Part shown: piece after piece, positions 10,923-22,681 of the stretch
Numbering within the stretch: position 1 is the stretch's first letter
Layout: every line of letters begins with the position of its first letter
Assembly: GCA_021030915.1 (NCBI GenBank)
Contig: JAGEMR010000101.1
Span: 1 to 64,000, forward strand
DNA length: 64,000 bases
Reading direction: 5' to 3'
DNA from: Astrothelium macrocarpum
Taxonomy: Eukaryota > Ascomycota > Dothideomycetes > Trypetheliales > Trypetheliaceae
Translations under genes and position numbers: made by a program
The notes under the pieces: generated by a model
Told to the model about the DNA's origin: nothing
The model's database searches: none
Seen by the model: only the letters and a program-made list of their open reading frames with translations

Positions 10923-11833
10923 ATGCAAGCCACTACAGCAGCAGCAATTCTCTTCAGTGTTTCAGGTGTCATTGGCATCGGTATTGTCATCGTACTATGT
11001 GGCTTCATATTTGGATGGTTCCATTGCAAATGTATAAGCCGTCGCAAGAACGGCGGTGGCCGCGTCAACCAAGGTAGCCACCTCCGCGAATTTAAACTTC
11101 GACCAGACGCCAAATTCGGAATCTATGCTTACGAAAATGATGTCGAACAGGGTCTCCGTGTACCATATCCAGTGACGGATTCGAACCACTCAAACACGAA
11201 GGGCTTGATCTCGAAAGAGGTTTTAGCGTCAAGAGTGCAGTCCCCGCCAGACTCTCTCTCACACCAGCCCAGTCTCAAAAAACCCCTAGTGTCTGTACAA
11301 GAACTATCCGTAACTCCTCAGCCTCCGGCCAATACCTACTCGTCTCCGATGCAGGGGAGACTGGGTCGGCTACCAGTTCCGAGGAAAGGAGTTCCGGTCA
11401 GTTCGTTGACATATGGCGGGCCTCCGGTATCGACCACCAATTCGAACCGCGACAAACCACTTCCTGTGAACAAAGCTCGGAACCTAGAAACATCACCCCA
11501 CCTCCAGTTCCCCCCAAGGAAGTCGTTATCCCCAACATCCCCGAGCTGGCCGCTCCGGTCCCCACCTCTCAATCTCGACTACACAGTCTCTTCGACCGGG
11601 AGCAAACCCTCGCGCGGAATGCCACCGGCGACGGCGCAGATATGCTCAAGCCCAATGGCAGCCCAACTAGTGTCTACACCGCAACAACGTACGGTGGGGC
11701 CGGCGACCGGCGGTCTCGCATCAATACCTTCCGCGAGTCTCGATTCACTCATGATCGATGGAGTTTTGCATCCAGCGTACAGGACGAGAGTGAGCCCGGA
11801 GTGAATGTAACATTCTATGGTGAAGTTGAGTAA
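10923..11833 (+). CDS. single-pass membrane protein, unknown function
   Basis: Starts at the ATG at 10923. Residues about 5-33 form one hydrophobic segment (ILFSVSGVIGIGIVIVLCGF) followed by a basic stretch (SRRKNGG). The open frame runs to 11804, but the protein-like frame after about 11151 is a different one (SDGFEPLKHEGLDLERGF, PPPVPPKEVVIPNIPEL, then SRINTFRESRF) ending at the TGA at 11831. A 77-nt intron at 11074-11150 (donor GTAGCC, branch-like CTTAC, acceptor AACAG) joins the two frames exactly, giving exons 10923-11073 and 11151-11833 and 277 aa. A donor at 11032 also closes the frame and cannot be excluded. The cytoplasmic part is disordered. No family recognised. Confidence 0.65.
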
Positions 11834-12913
11834 ATTTTTTATTGTACTATATTCGAATTGTACATTAGTTTGTCATGTGGGATTCTCGACGAGAGAATGA
11901 TCTTTGATGCATTGGGATCTCTGATTAGGAGGGCATCAAAAACAAACGTTGATTATGGGAGCCTTCTGTTAACATTGTGGCTGCATTTTGCAAGGCGTTG
12001 CTTGATGAAGTTGGCATCATGAGGGAGCTGATGGCATCACGCCAACCAGCGTGACACCTTTGCTGTCTATGTCATTCGAGCGTTGCTCACCTATATACCC
12101 CGGATTATCTGAGCTAGTAAGATATGGTTTGAGGATACAAACGTTCTACTTCATCGACCAAATTATCACGTCTAAACTTTCTGATTTGGCAAAGTCGTAG
12201 CCTGAGAGAATTTTCACGTTAATTGCCAAGGCTAGGCTGATGAGTTAGCAGAGTCTGTCAGCTGGGCTGCAGATTACCTCGTGTCGGGCGTTGAGGCCGA
12301 CATAACGCACAACGTTTTGATCTTTGCCATTGATTTTAGATCATGGTACAAGGCTTCATCTGGTATCTAATAGGCTCGTCGGCCAATCCCCCTTCTCGTG
12401 GGTCATTTTTGATCTATTGGTTCCACAAAGCTTACTTAAGCTCAAGATTGGCACTGTATCCGGTGCCATTCAACAGCGATAGCTCTATTTCTCATTGCTA
12501 AATTAGATATTCTAGAAGCACACGGCACTATTGGCGCCGATGAACAAGGTCATCCTGTATCTTCACAAATCCCTTGCATCAAAGCCTGTTCAATGCCGAA
12601 TAGCCTTTATCAGTCCAATGTGAGAGATCAACCCGCCTTCGTGGTGCGGATTCACTATCTTTGACTCCATGGGCACTCGACCTAAACAGAGAGGTGAGCT
12701 TAACAATGGTGACTCAACGGAATGGAGGCTTGAGGTAACACCGGTATGCTAATTACAGTTTCTTGCAGTACCACGACATGGTACGAAACGTTTGGTCTGA
12801 AACGCCGGCTAGCTCTGTCATGACATGCAAGGTACATATTCAAGAGCATGGCTGCTTAGGCGAGGTAAAAGAAGACGCTTTGTCTGATCTCACAAGGCGG
12901 CCGTGTCAATCGA
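11834..12913. other. intergenic, nothing recognised
   Basis: About 1.1 kb without a coding frame of protein character on either strand. It separates the membrane-protein gene from the AAA ATPase relic. Confidence 0.5.
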
Positions 12914-14101
12914 CTAGAGCGACGACTTCTGAAAGCCTGCTTGCAGTGCAGTAGAATTCGAAGACACCACTATTTCTTCTCCAGGCGTTGTAAGCGCAAG
13001 GAGCAGTCCGTTCTCAGAGCCTTGACGCGATCGCCGGGAATCGTCCTCAAAGGACTTCAAAGTCTGTATCGCGGAATGGTTACTTTCTACCATCATCTCC
13101 CGGCACTCGTTCTGCGCCAAGGCATGAGCCACTCGGACAGTGTTCTTGATTTGTCGTCCGTTGATATCTTTGCTAATTTCGTCAAGGAATTTGTTAGTGA
13201 GCCATTGGGGACGTCGGTCGGATGTTCCTATTGAGATCAATGTCGTCCATAGCTGACATCGAGACTCAGGCGACAATGGTGTACATACGATCGGCAAATG
13301 GATTCGAGATTTAAAGGCGGGATCAATTACCTCAACCCGGTTGGTTGTCAAGAACATCGTCCCCTCAATATCCTAATGTGCGTGGTAAGACTGTTTGATC
13401 ATCAGTCAAGTTTTGAGGAAGCGGCTTAGGCTTGTTTGATAGAAGCAAATCATCTTTTGGGCCAATCTTCTCGACGTATGGATCACACCGACCGATTTCT
13501 TGCAATGCTCCTTTCACGAAGCGTGACTCGATCGCCAGACTTTTGTGAATGAAGTCTCTTTTATGATCGAAGTATCTAGTCAAAACAAGGGCAGGTTCCG
13601 GGCTTCGCCCATCCTCTATAGGGATATCTGGCCTTTGACCCGCGCGTAGGTAGATACGTTCGTTTTTGGAATTGTAAAGAGCGTCGTAAGTATGAAGTTC
13701 ACAGATCTCACGCCTGCTGTTTTCCGCAGGCTTGAGGTGCTTGAATGGACCTTCATTGGTCTTCTGCTTAGGATGGAGAAACGAATCAAAGTCAAAATCT
13801 TGCAAACCATCATCATCGTCATGGAGAAGCGGAGCAAAGTCAAGATCTGCCCAGGGATCATCTAATTCAGCATGCGGTCCACTTTTCTTTGCTGATTTTT
13901 TTTTCCTCTTTTAATGCCAGCCGGACGACTCGATTTGGGATTGCCAGGTGTGTTGACGTTGGAACCAGATGCTGTGCCCTTTATTGCATGCTTCAAAAAG
14001 CTATCCAGAGCGATGTTCGTGTCCGTCACGTCTGCCGAGCAGTTCAATAAAGATGCAGAAATTATGGTGGTAGCAGATTCTATTCTGGTAAAGGAGTGCA
14101 T
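12914..14101 (-). pseudogene. AAA+ ATPase relic with catalytic core deleted
   Basis: Two pieces of one large fungal AAA-type ATPase remain. The upstream piece (about 13365-14101) carries the family's N-terminal region, including a segment with YFDHKRDFIHKSLAIESRF. The downstream piece (12914-13372) begins inside the ATPase module at DIEGTMFLTTNRVEVIDPAF, i.e. after Walker B (sensor region, arginine-finger/SRIHL motif), and continues through the C-terminal lid. Walker A and Walker B, normally some 300 residues between these points, are absent; the pieces abut in different frames at about 13372. An additional frame change at a run of nine T (13907-13915, nine A on the coding strand) splits the N-terminal piece. 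The gene cannot encode an ATPase. A TTAG at the junction looks like an old intron acceptor. Confidence 0.75.
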
Positions 14102-15847
14102 TTATAGCCTTTCCAGGCCAGGCTAAGACATGCAAGATATGATTGCTGATGCAAAAGTACGATTTGCGCTACGCGCCTACTAATAAGGCAACCGAACCAA
14201 TTTTCCTGGAGTAAACCGCAATCTCTCGCACGAGCGGTCCTTCCTAAAATATGTCTATCTTGACACTGGAACCTACGCTCCCATTTCTGCAATTCTCGCC
14301 ATCAATCAATCCTGCTGACGAGCCCGAGCATTAGTGGAATCCCCTGTGTCGGGATTCTGATCCCGGCCTGCCGCCGTATTTGCGCCTCCGCCAACCCCAA
14401 CAGCTGCAATGTTGTGATAAGGCTGCTCCCGCGCCCCTTCTTGTAGCCAACGCTGCAACATTACACTATCGTTCGGCGTGATGCGAGTTATTCCCTGCGC
14501 TTGTGGCTGGTCCTTTGATCCCGGCCATTCACGCCTTACTTGAACCGGACTAGTCCCAGAGGCTTTGCTTTCGTCGTCAACGTGAGGGTTCCGTGTGGTG
14601 GGAGTCTAGACATGATTGCATGTGTTAGGTGTGCTTGGCGGGCTCATCTCTGTAACGGCGTGCTCACTTCACTTCGCATCTTTGACTTGGGTTGGTATTG
14701 ATATTCCTTCCACCGCGTCGTCCGCGGATAATTAGAGGTATACAAATGTGATCTTGGTATTATTGATACAGGATAATTTTGACAAAGTCCAAGTAATAGG
14801 AGTACGTTGATAGCAGTTCTCTATACAGCTTGCTTCTACAGTTCCATCTAAATTCCTCACTGCTATGTCCTGCCACCTTTAAATATTTCTCAGCAGGGAG
14901 CTTTCTCTCGGAAAGAACTTTTGTGTATTTTAGTGTACTTTGAGAATCAAATCGCTGTTCGGCAAAAATGTTCATATAAACTCAACGCGTAGAACGTTCG
15001 TGTTGCCATCACATAAGCCACAGGCAATGGATCTAGTGGAGCTACTACTGACATGGTAAATGATGCTCAAGGACCTCTTGGACTTTCGTAGAACTTTTGC
15101 TGGCAATTTCCGACTTTTGCGATTGTAAAGATCCATTGGCTGAAGATGGGCCCAGAGCAGAGGTCGAAGGCATGGAGAGTCAGACGAGTCGTCACGTAAA
15201 GACAGGCAAGGTCAGTACCTATTCTGAGATGAGATTGGGAATGCCAAGCCTTCAAACTTTGAAGGACCTTTGCGGACTTTCGCGTGGTCCAATAACGATC
15301 GACCGAGGCAGGGCTAAGGAGCGAGCACGCTGCGCAGATCAGTCAGTGTCCGACTTATCCGAAGCTTCTGGGTTTCTGGATTTCTGTGGATTTTGGCTGG
15401 ATTTCTATGCATGACGCATAATCTGCCTGATCTTATCGGATTTCTGTCACAATCCTCACCCTCCTGAAGTTCCTGGATCCAGCAGACGAATACGGAGTAT
15501 ACTGCATGACGTGCGTTTAGCGAAGCCACTATCGATGCATCTTGCAGCCCGTGATGCAGCAGTTCCTTTTTGCCTCGGAAAATGTTCGAGGGAAGTATTG
15601 GCTCCGTCCGGGAACAGCCCGGCTACTACTTAACAACTGCTTCCCGCCTTGCCGCCTGCTCACTGCTCTATGGCTTGCTGCCTGCCCGTCTCTCGGTCGG
15701 GCACTTGGCCCTCGCACTAATGGGGCTAAGATCATCTGGGCCACATGGCGAAAAATACTTTTGTGTACTTTTGCGAACTTTTGACAGACCAATCATGTAT
15801 CAGACTTGATAAGCAGGGCTGGAAGAATTGTGCTAGCTCACTGTCGC
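14102..15847. other. intergenic, possible degraded repeat
   Basis: No supported gene in about 1.75 kb. Words such as ACTTTTG/AACTTTTGTG recur at about 14910, 15090, 15110 and 15760-15780, which hints at a decayed repeat, but no ends could be defined. Confidence 0.4.
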
Positions 15848-15853
15848 TATAAA
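15848..15853 (+). promoter_or_regulatory. TATA box candidate for Clr5-TPR gene
   Basis: TATAAA lies 109 nt upstream of the ATG at 15962 and is followed by a pyrimidine-rich leader. A plausible core promoter judged by position and sequence only. Confidence 0.4.
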
Positions 15854-15961
15854 GAGTATTCCTGTGGATTGCTTTTCCTTCAATAATTATATCAAGACAT
15901 TTCATCCGCTGTTTTCAATCTGTTCCTCGAATACTTTGTATCAAGCTATCTTTACCACAAC

Positions 15962-17838
15962 ATGAGCTCTGTTAACTTTCTACTTAGCCCTGCAGGATAT
16001 GCATGGGATGAGTCTGCTCTTATTAGTGGAGTCCAGCATGGACTTCCACATAACAATACTGGACTGACCGGCCCATCAGTCGAACAATATCCTGCATCTG
16101 ATCCGTCTATAGATACCGCCGCCAATGGAACGAATATGCTTGAAGCCCCACCCGAAGCAACACGCTCGGATAGAGCATTAGCGATTAAGAATCGCCGTCA
16201 GCGCAAGCGAGCCAGGCATCAGCGTCTGCAATGGGAGAAGATGAAGCCACAACTAGAGGAACTCTTTTTCAGGGAGGACAAAAGCTTTGAAGAAATCGTG
16301 GCAATCATGAAGGACGAGACATTCGATCCAACGTAGGTTCACGTTAAAATTAATATTTAAAAGTAATATAAAACCATCGAACTGAAAGCGCTCAGACTTA
16401 GACAGTACAAGGAGCAATTCAAGACTTGGGGATGGCAACGAAATTTGCCCGCCCACGTCGCTCAATTCATTGTGCATAAGGCCAATGAGCGACGGAGAGG
16501 ATTGCCTGGCAAAGAGACGGTGTTCACGTTTGGCGGGTTTCAAAGGACAAAAGAGCAAGCCGCAACCAGCCTGCGGAGAACGAAAAAGGATCTCGATGAG
16601 CAGATAGGTAAGCCATTCAGAAATCTGACTACGGGTTACATATTTACGTGCGTATAGACGTCGGTACACCCGAGGGCGTAAGTTACAAGACTCCAGCAGC
16701 AATAGATATCGCCACCCCCGGAGACATATCCATACCGGGTGCTACTCAAGAAGACGCCATGGACATTTCCTCTAATGCACTACCCGAGCAAATCGAAGCC
16801 ACATATTTGCCTGAGAACGAAGCAGAAGAATCTATTGCAGAAGGCGCAGTTTTGCCGACATATCGTGGTCGTACGGCTCCTGATCTTCATGGACTGGTTG
16901 AAGCCGCAAAAGAGCGCATTCGAGACGGACAGCTGTCAACGGCTGAGGAATTTTTTCAGACTGCTGTCAACGGCTATGAGCATTTGCTTGGTCCAACGCA
17001 CGAGTCTACGACTAAAGTCGTCTTTTCTTTGGCTTCTTTCTATGCCGAGAATGACCGCATTCAGGACGCATATGGCCTCATTGAAGAAAGTTTCTCTGCA
17101 CACGTACGAAAACTCGGGATTATGGATGAGCATACCCAACAACATATCATGGATGCAGTCGGACTCTTAAACGCATGGGGTAGAGAGGCTGATGCGTTAG
17201 CTTTCGCCGACCGCGCGAAGGTTTTATCTGGAACCGCTCCTGACAGGATGAATCCTAAGTCTCCAGGCGGCAATAGAAGGAATCAAGCAGCCTTTGATGA
17301 TTTTGGAACTGCCCTGTCTGCTCAACTACCAAATTTAAGTCGCGCAATTTCCAACAGTAAGGGCCCAAGTCAGATCAGTGCTACCATTTCCGTTGCACGG
17401 ACACATGTACGCGCCAGGGACGACACAGTTGAAGGTCTGCTTTTAACTGCTATCAATCAATGCAATTCCAACATCACCAAATTCGCCCTCCAAAGACTAC
17501 AAGCCTGGAATGAGCTGCTCAATCTTTATCGCCAGTCCCGGAAGTTGGAAAATGATGGACGCCATCGCGTAGCTGGGGCTCTTCAAGCATTCAGGGAGAC
17601 TATACACAATTATCCGTGGAATGCCCCCACTCGAGAGAAGTCTAAAAGTCAGCGGCTTCTAGAGGAACTACTAAAACTATCTATGGCATTTTTGAAGGCA
17701 GGATTCCACGACCAAGCTGAAATCATGTTCCGTGATGTAGACACTAAAGCTGAGACGGTCTTTGAGCTGGACGACGAAAGGACTATTTGGGTTTTGATTT
17801 CTGTCGGCCTTGTTTATCAAACATCTCAGCTAGGATAA
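15962..17838 (+). CDS. Clr5-domain TPR protein, C-terminus frameshifted
   Basis: Three exons: 15962-16332, 16402-16607 and 16658-17838, with introns of 69 and 50 nt that close the frame exactly (585 aa to the first stop). A Clr5 domain spans about residues 90-147: WEKMKPQLEELFF, then FEEIVAIM, and after intron 1 QYKEQFKTWGWQRNLP. Residues about 235-345 and 440-585 have TPR-like helical repeats (KERIRDGQLSTAEEFFQTAV and similar). Clr5-TPR proteins are abundant in filamentous ascomycetes and mostly uncharacterised; S. pombe Clr5 acts in heterochromatin silencing. The frame stops at 17836-17838, but 55 codons of matching sequence continue in the +1 frame from about 17842 to 18010 (WFEKALLAALLKYDAKDG...). 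This is either a one-base indel, real or from assembly, or the start of gene decay. Confidence 0.75.
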
Positions 17839-18010
17839 AGCGAAGCCATGGTTTGAAAAGGCCCTTTTGGCCGCGTTACTGAAATATGATGCTAAGGATG
17901 GAATTGTCATTTCGCTTGACGAGGCTATGGAAGCAAAGTATTTTTCTTGCATCAATGACAAGGGGCGACCGTACAAGACAATCTTCGGTGTCACTGGTCT
18001 GACCATTTGA
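17839..18010 (+). pseudogene. out-of-frame C-terminal continuation of the Clr5-TPR gene
   Basis: Beginning within CTAGGATAAAG, the +1 frame reads a natural TPR-like end: KPWFEKALLAALLKY, then ISLDEAMEAKYFSCIN, then KTIFGVTGLTI and a TGA at 18008. It lines up with what should follow the truncated VYQTSQ end of the upstream frame. No GT donor exists to splice around the break. Confidence 0.65.
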
Positions 18011-18418
18011 CCAGCAAGGCTGCACATCGAATGACCGCGGAGGTTTGACACCTTTCAGCCGTAAACACATTTTCTTACTTTACAGGTCAAGGCCGGCACG
18101 CGCTGGCATGGAGCTCTCTTGACATGAGATTGATGACTTTATAAGACTATTTGAGCAGAGATAAGTTTACTCACGGCATCGACCATAGAACCTAGTGATG
18201 ACTCTAATTGCTGGTTTACGGGCCATCGTCAAATACGAACTTCCATGAGGAATCGCATCCGTCTAGCATTATCCTTGAGAGTAGCTATAGAGGTAAGTTA
18301 GTCGAGTTAGTGATCCGAAAATTCGGTCCCAAGTATCAGAGTCGGGGCCCTAAACGAGCTCTCTAATGACTAGAGATTTTCTCCTGCTCGACCCATGCCG
18401 TTCCATCGACTACGACTT
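18011..18418. other. convergent intergenic region
   Basis: About 0.4 kb between the 3' ends of the Clr5-TPR gene and the ThDP enzyme gene. Nothing else recognised. Confidence 0.5.
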
Positions 18419-20538
18419 TCACCCAACAAGCACAGCCTTGCCTCCTCCATACTTTCCTTGCGGTCCTTCCAGATGCGCATCCAATACTGCGCTTACACCC
18501 CCTTTTACACTTTTCACTGCCTCCGCCAGGACAGTCTCAAGCTCCTCTGCTCGTCCAGCAATTCCAGCATAGAGCTCTCCGCCCGCCGCTGCTTTTGCGA
18601 TGCCTGAGTAGTCCGGTGTCGGTGCGAATGAGATGTGAATGTCTTCGTTGGTAGAAGCTGCCGCGGCGCCGTCCGGGTGGACGAGCATTAGGGACTGCCG
18701 TGGGGCATTCCAGCCTAACCGAGTTGTTATTTTGAATGCGCCAGTGATAGAGTAACTGTAACGAGCAGAAGAGGGGACGAGGATCCGTGTGCCAGAGTTG
18801 GAAAAGAGGATAAACAGACGCGGGACAGAAAGGAGAGGCATATGAAATATAAGAGAAAAACATACCCCTATTGTTCAACACAATTGTCAGAACCGGAATC
18901 TTATACCTTGCCCCTATCCAATACACACTCCCCGGGATACTAAATAAAAATGTGCCGTCTCCCACAATCTGACACACAAAGCTCCCACCACCTCTCTCCT
19001 TCTCCGCCGCCAACTTCACCCCCAAAGCCCCTCCACCACTCCACCCCAATCCCCCACCTCCACAATTAATCCAGCTCCCCGGCCTCGTCGCACGAATCTG
19101 ATCCGCCACAAACCCCGCATTCGTCACCGCTTCCACACAAAAGATGGTATCCTCAGGCACATGCGCACGCACCCGCGACGCAAGATACGAAACACCAAAC
19201 GTGCCATCACCCGCCGAGCTCGCCAGCCCCGCAATAGTCTCCAGCCTCGCCTCATACGACTTCTGCCGGCCCTCCCTCTGCTTCCGCGCAGGCTCTTCGT
19301 CCAGCCGCGCACGCAGCGCCTCCGACCCGGCAATCTGCGCCGTCAGCTGGCGCAGCGCGGTGGCGGCATCGGCGTAGTGGCGCGAGCGCGCGGGGATGTA
19401 GAAGACGGGCATCTGGCGCTTGAGCGGGTCGACGTCGACGTGGTGGATGATGGCGTCCGGGCGCGGGGGGCACTGCGTCGGGATCCAGCAGGCGTCGGCG
19501 TTGAGCACGAGGATGACGTCCGCGGTGCGGATCGCGTCGTGCACGCCGTAGCGCAGCGAGAGCCACCCCGGGTGGTCGGCCGGGAACGACATGTCGCTGC
19601 CCGCGGAGTCGAGCACGCGCAGGCCTGGGATCGTGTTGGCGAGGGCGACGAGCTCTGTGACGGCGGAGGGGTTGCGTCCGCTGTAGCCGGTGACGATGAG
19701 CGGTTCGGTGGCGGAGGCGAGGTCGGTGGCGATGGCCTCGACGGCGGTGGGATTCAGAGCGGCGGGTGCGAGGGGGGTCCAGAGGGTTTGATCGAGGGTG
19801 TAGGGTTCGATTTCTTGGCCTAGGACTTCTCGCGCGGCGCAGAGGTAGACGGGACCTGTAGGGTCGCTCTTGGCGAAGGTTAAAGCTCGGTTGACAATTT
19901 GTTTTACGTTCTTGCCGCTTTTGATTTCTCCGCTATATCTGCAGTATTGTCTGACGATGCTCTGTTGATCTGGGACATCTTGGATCCAGTGGATGTACTC
20001 GGTCCGCGAACCTACATGTTCACCCTCGATAGTATATGGGGAAAGGCCTGCAAAGATGAGGACGGGCGCTCGGCCACATGAAGCGTTGTGTACAGCGGAA
20101 GATAATGCTTGAGTTCCAACATCAACATGTACGATCACACATTGGGGTTTGGAAGTAAGACGAGCATAACCATCGGCCATGGAAAGGGCTACCATCTAAT
20201 GCCCGAACGTTGGTCAGCTCAGCCTAGCCAAACACGGCAATCAATCAAGATAAAATTCGAGGTTTGAACCATACCTCATTTGGGCATGTGATTATACGTG
20301 GGAATTTTTCGGGATGGGACTTTTGCCCTTTGACCATGGCTTCCAGCAGGCTCGGGTGGTCTGACCCGAGGTTGACAAAGCAATGGCTGACGCCGGCCTT
20401 TTTTAAATGTCAACATAGAAGTGCAGGCCAATAAGGGCAATAAATACCTCCCATAGTGCCTCGAAGAAGGCATCTGATGTAGTATATGGCCTGTAATGTT
20501 TAGCGGTGTCGCATCAGTCTCAAGACCAATGCTTACAT
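18419..20538 (-). CDS. ThDP-dependent enzyme, acetolactate-synthase-like
   Basis: Five exons on the minus strand: 20537-20538, 20448-20490, 20275-20397, 18866-20195 and 18419-18714, encoding 597 aa; all four introns (46, 50, 79 and 151 nt) have GT-AG ends and close the frame. The N-terminal pyrimidine-binding domain carries the conserved glutamate in TCPNE, followed by MVALSMADGYARLT and HVDVGTQ. The C-terminal pyrophosphate domain has the ThDP/Mg motif GDGTFLF...VLNN with about 26 residues between GDG and NN, then GWNAPRQSL. It belongs to the fungal TPP-enzyme group annotated as acetolactate synthase- or benzoylformate-decarboxylase-like; the substrate is unknown and it is not the housekeeping Ilv2. 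The start codon is split: AT at 20538-20537 and G at 20490. GC content is much higher in the 19.1-19.8 kb portion than in the flanks. Confidence 0.85.
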
Positions 20539-21111
20539 TTCGAGAGATGTGACTATGTCTTTGAGGAGACTCAGATGTGAAGGAAAGAGAAGGACTAAAA
20601 GTCTACGTACAAAACATAGGGAAAAAATAATGATACTAACTCAACTTTTTAAAGTTCCGGTCAAGGAGGTATGGATTATAGAGTGTTGACAGAGCAAACT
20701 ACCCCACACCCCACCAAACTAGGGGTGTCCACTTTCACGGCACCGTCCCGCGGCTCACATTTCGGACTCGAACAAGATACGTTATCAGACATGAAACATG
20801 GAACCATCACCTCGCATGTAGGTTTTGTCTGATAGTAAGCAGGAGGTTTTTGCACATGATCGTGGCGGTATAAAGTGGGTCGAGCCTCGACAGAATCACT
20901 CACAAAATCCAAAAGCTTTTGACTCGTCAACCGATGAAGAGGGTATATACATAAAGAGACATCAAAGAAAAATCTTCACCTGCCACAACACCTACATTAC
21001 TGCCCACGCCCCATCAAATATTGATGCTGATGCGTAATTGACATATTTCATACGTCTTTACGTCAGGAAAACAAATATTCAAACAGTCATTTGCATACAC
21101 GCCATGCATCG
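20539..21111. other. intergenic between ThDP enzyme and CDP-DAG synthase
   Basis: About 0.57 kb: 5' flank of the ThDP enzyme gene and 3' flank of the CDP-DAG synthase gene. No gene seen. Confidence 0.5.
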
Positions 21112-22681
21112 TCATCTCTTCGCTAATTGACCCTGTAGGTACTCAAGAATCTAGAAGAATTAATAACGGGATCTTTGCGAGAACATTGTCTAGGATCCAA
21201 CTTACCCCGCTTGAAACAACGCCTTGATTAACGAGATGTTTCGTCAAGCCTCTCACCACATCCATTTGCTCATCGTATGTAAGGCCTGATATTGCTTGCT
21301 CAATGATTGAGCCCACCGATACTTTGTATACGGCGATGAAGCTTTGGTAGTACATGAAAGCAAAGAAGCCCATGATAAACTGGCAGTCCATGCGATCGGT
21401 GATGCCACCATGTCCTGGAATTGAATCGCCAAAGTCTTTAACTTTGAATGTTCGCTTGAGTCCGGATGCGAAGAAGCCTCCGAAAGGTGCAATGAGGGAA
21501 GCAAAGGTGGCAAAGACCAAGATGTGAAACTGCATAGGTGAGACAGAGACTTCCGTAGGTAGATATGTCCAATTAGGCGGAATGAACGAGAGATGATACG
21601 TATGCGGAATGAACACCGGGTTGGGGTCGCATTGCAATCCAGTCCAGAAATTGGCTCCAAGGTCCTGCAACATGTTAGCATGTTGGCAGTAATGCTTGTG
21701 AGAATATTGCATACATTTACAGGACAGATGAAGTATGAGTAGCGCGTTAAAAAGTGAATGAGTCCAACACCAAAGATGATTGTGCAAACCCAAGCTCCAA
21801 CGAAGCCTTCGACGGTTTTCTTGGGTGAGAGCTTTATGAGTTGGGTTCGTCCAAAAGTGATACCGCAGACGTAAGCAGCCGTGTCGTTCATGATTACGAG
21901 TGACACGGGAAGCACGAACCAGATCATGCCCTCAAAAACATTATTGACAATGAAATGTGCCTGAACGACAATCAGGTACAGGGCCATGTGTGTCCAAGCG
22001 AATTGAGTGAATTGAAATTTGTAATGGCCTTTTTGCAATGTTCCAACAAAGAAGACGAAACCTATATTAAAGTCAGCGCCGTCCCGAGACAAGAGAATCG
22101 CAGTTATAAGTTACCTATGATGTATAGCATGAAGCTAATGAAGCGATGGTGAGTTGCAAAAGGTAGCAAAATTCGATCGACAAGAATGATATGCTTGAAG
22201 TAGTAGATGACACTTTCACCATATAGATAGTACATTGTAACGCCCAACCAGTACCAATTCAAAGTCTTGGTAAATCGTAGACTTCTTGCTCTGCTTGGCA
22301 CATTGGATATTGCAATGACTTCTTTGAAGGATATTATTTGGACGGCAGTGATGACCATGATGATGTAGATATGACCGGCGAGGAGGAATCCAAGAAAGGC
22401 AGCAATCATTACAAAGGTCCATATCGTTCGCGTGATGAAGGTCTGTTTCTTCTTTTCGTATTCTGATTGTTGGGGAGGTTCCTCTTCGACTTTCTATGAC
22501 GGCATTGGTCAATATTGGAAGGTCTTCAAGCAAAACATGTCCTTACCTCGCCCTTCATAGCTGATCCATTACCTCTCGTCGGACTTGTTGGTTCTGAGCC
22601 AGGCTCACTGCCTTGACTTGGCCTTCGCGGTCTGACACCACTACCCCGATGCTGGAATTTGACATCTCTTCTGGAATTCAT
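21112..22681 (-). CDS. CDS1: phosphatidate cytidylyltransferase (CDP-diacylglycerol synthase)
   Basis: Five exons on the minus strand: 22547-22681, 22115-22493, 21715-22061, 21206-21664 and 21112-21150, giving 452 aa, close to yeast Cds1 (457 aa). The enzyme makes CDP-diacylglycerol from phosphatidic acid and CTP, the branch point to PI, PS, PG and cardiolipin, in the ER membrane. Several hydrophobic helices span about residues 70-270. The complete family signature is present near residues 350-376: SGLKRTF, then KDFGDSIPGHGG, then DRMD. The four introns (50-55 nt) all have GT-AG ends and close frames; the last exon adds only ILEYLQGQLAKR. The N-terminus is serine/arginine-rich and presumably cytosolic. 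It is divergently arranged with the ATRIP-like gene (433 bp apart). Confidence 0.93.

Noticed and set aside
11176..11190. tRNA T-loop-like word (GATTCGAACC)
   Set aside because: Sits inside a coding exon; no acceptor or anticodon stems could be folded around it.
14910..15790. Recurring ACTTTTG words considered as an LTR or tandem repeat
   Set aside because: Spacing is irregular, no TG...CA ends or primer-binding site were seen, and the similarity is limited to short words.
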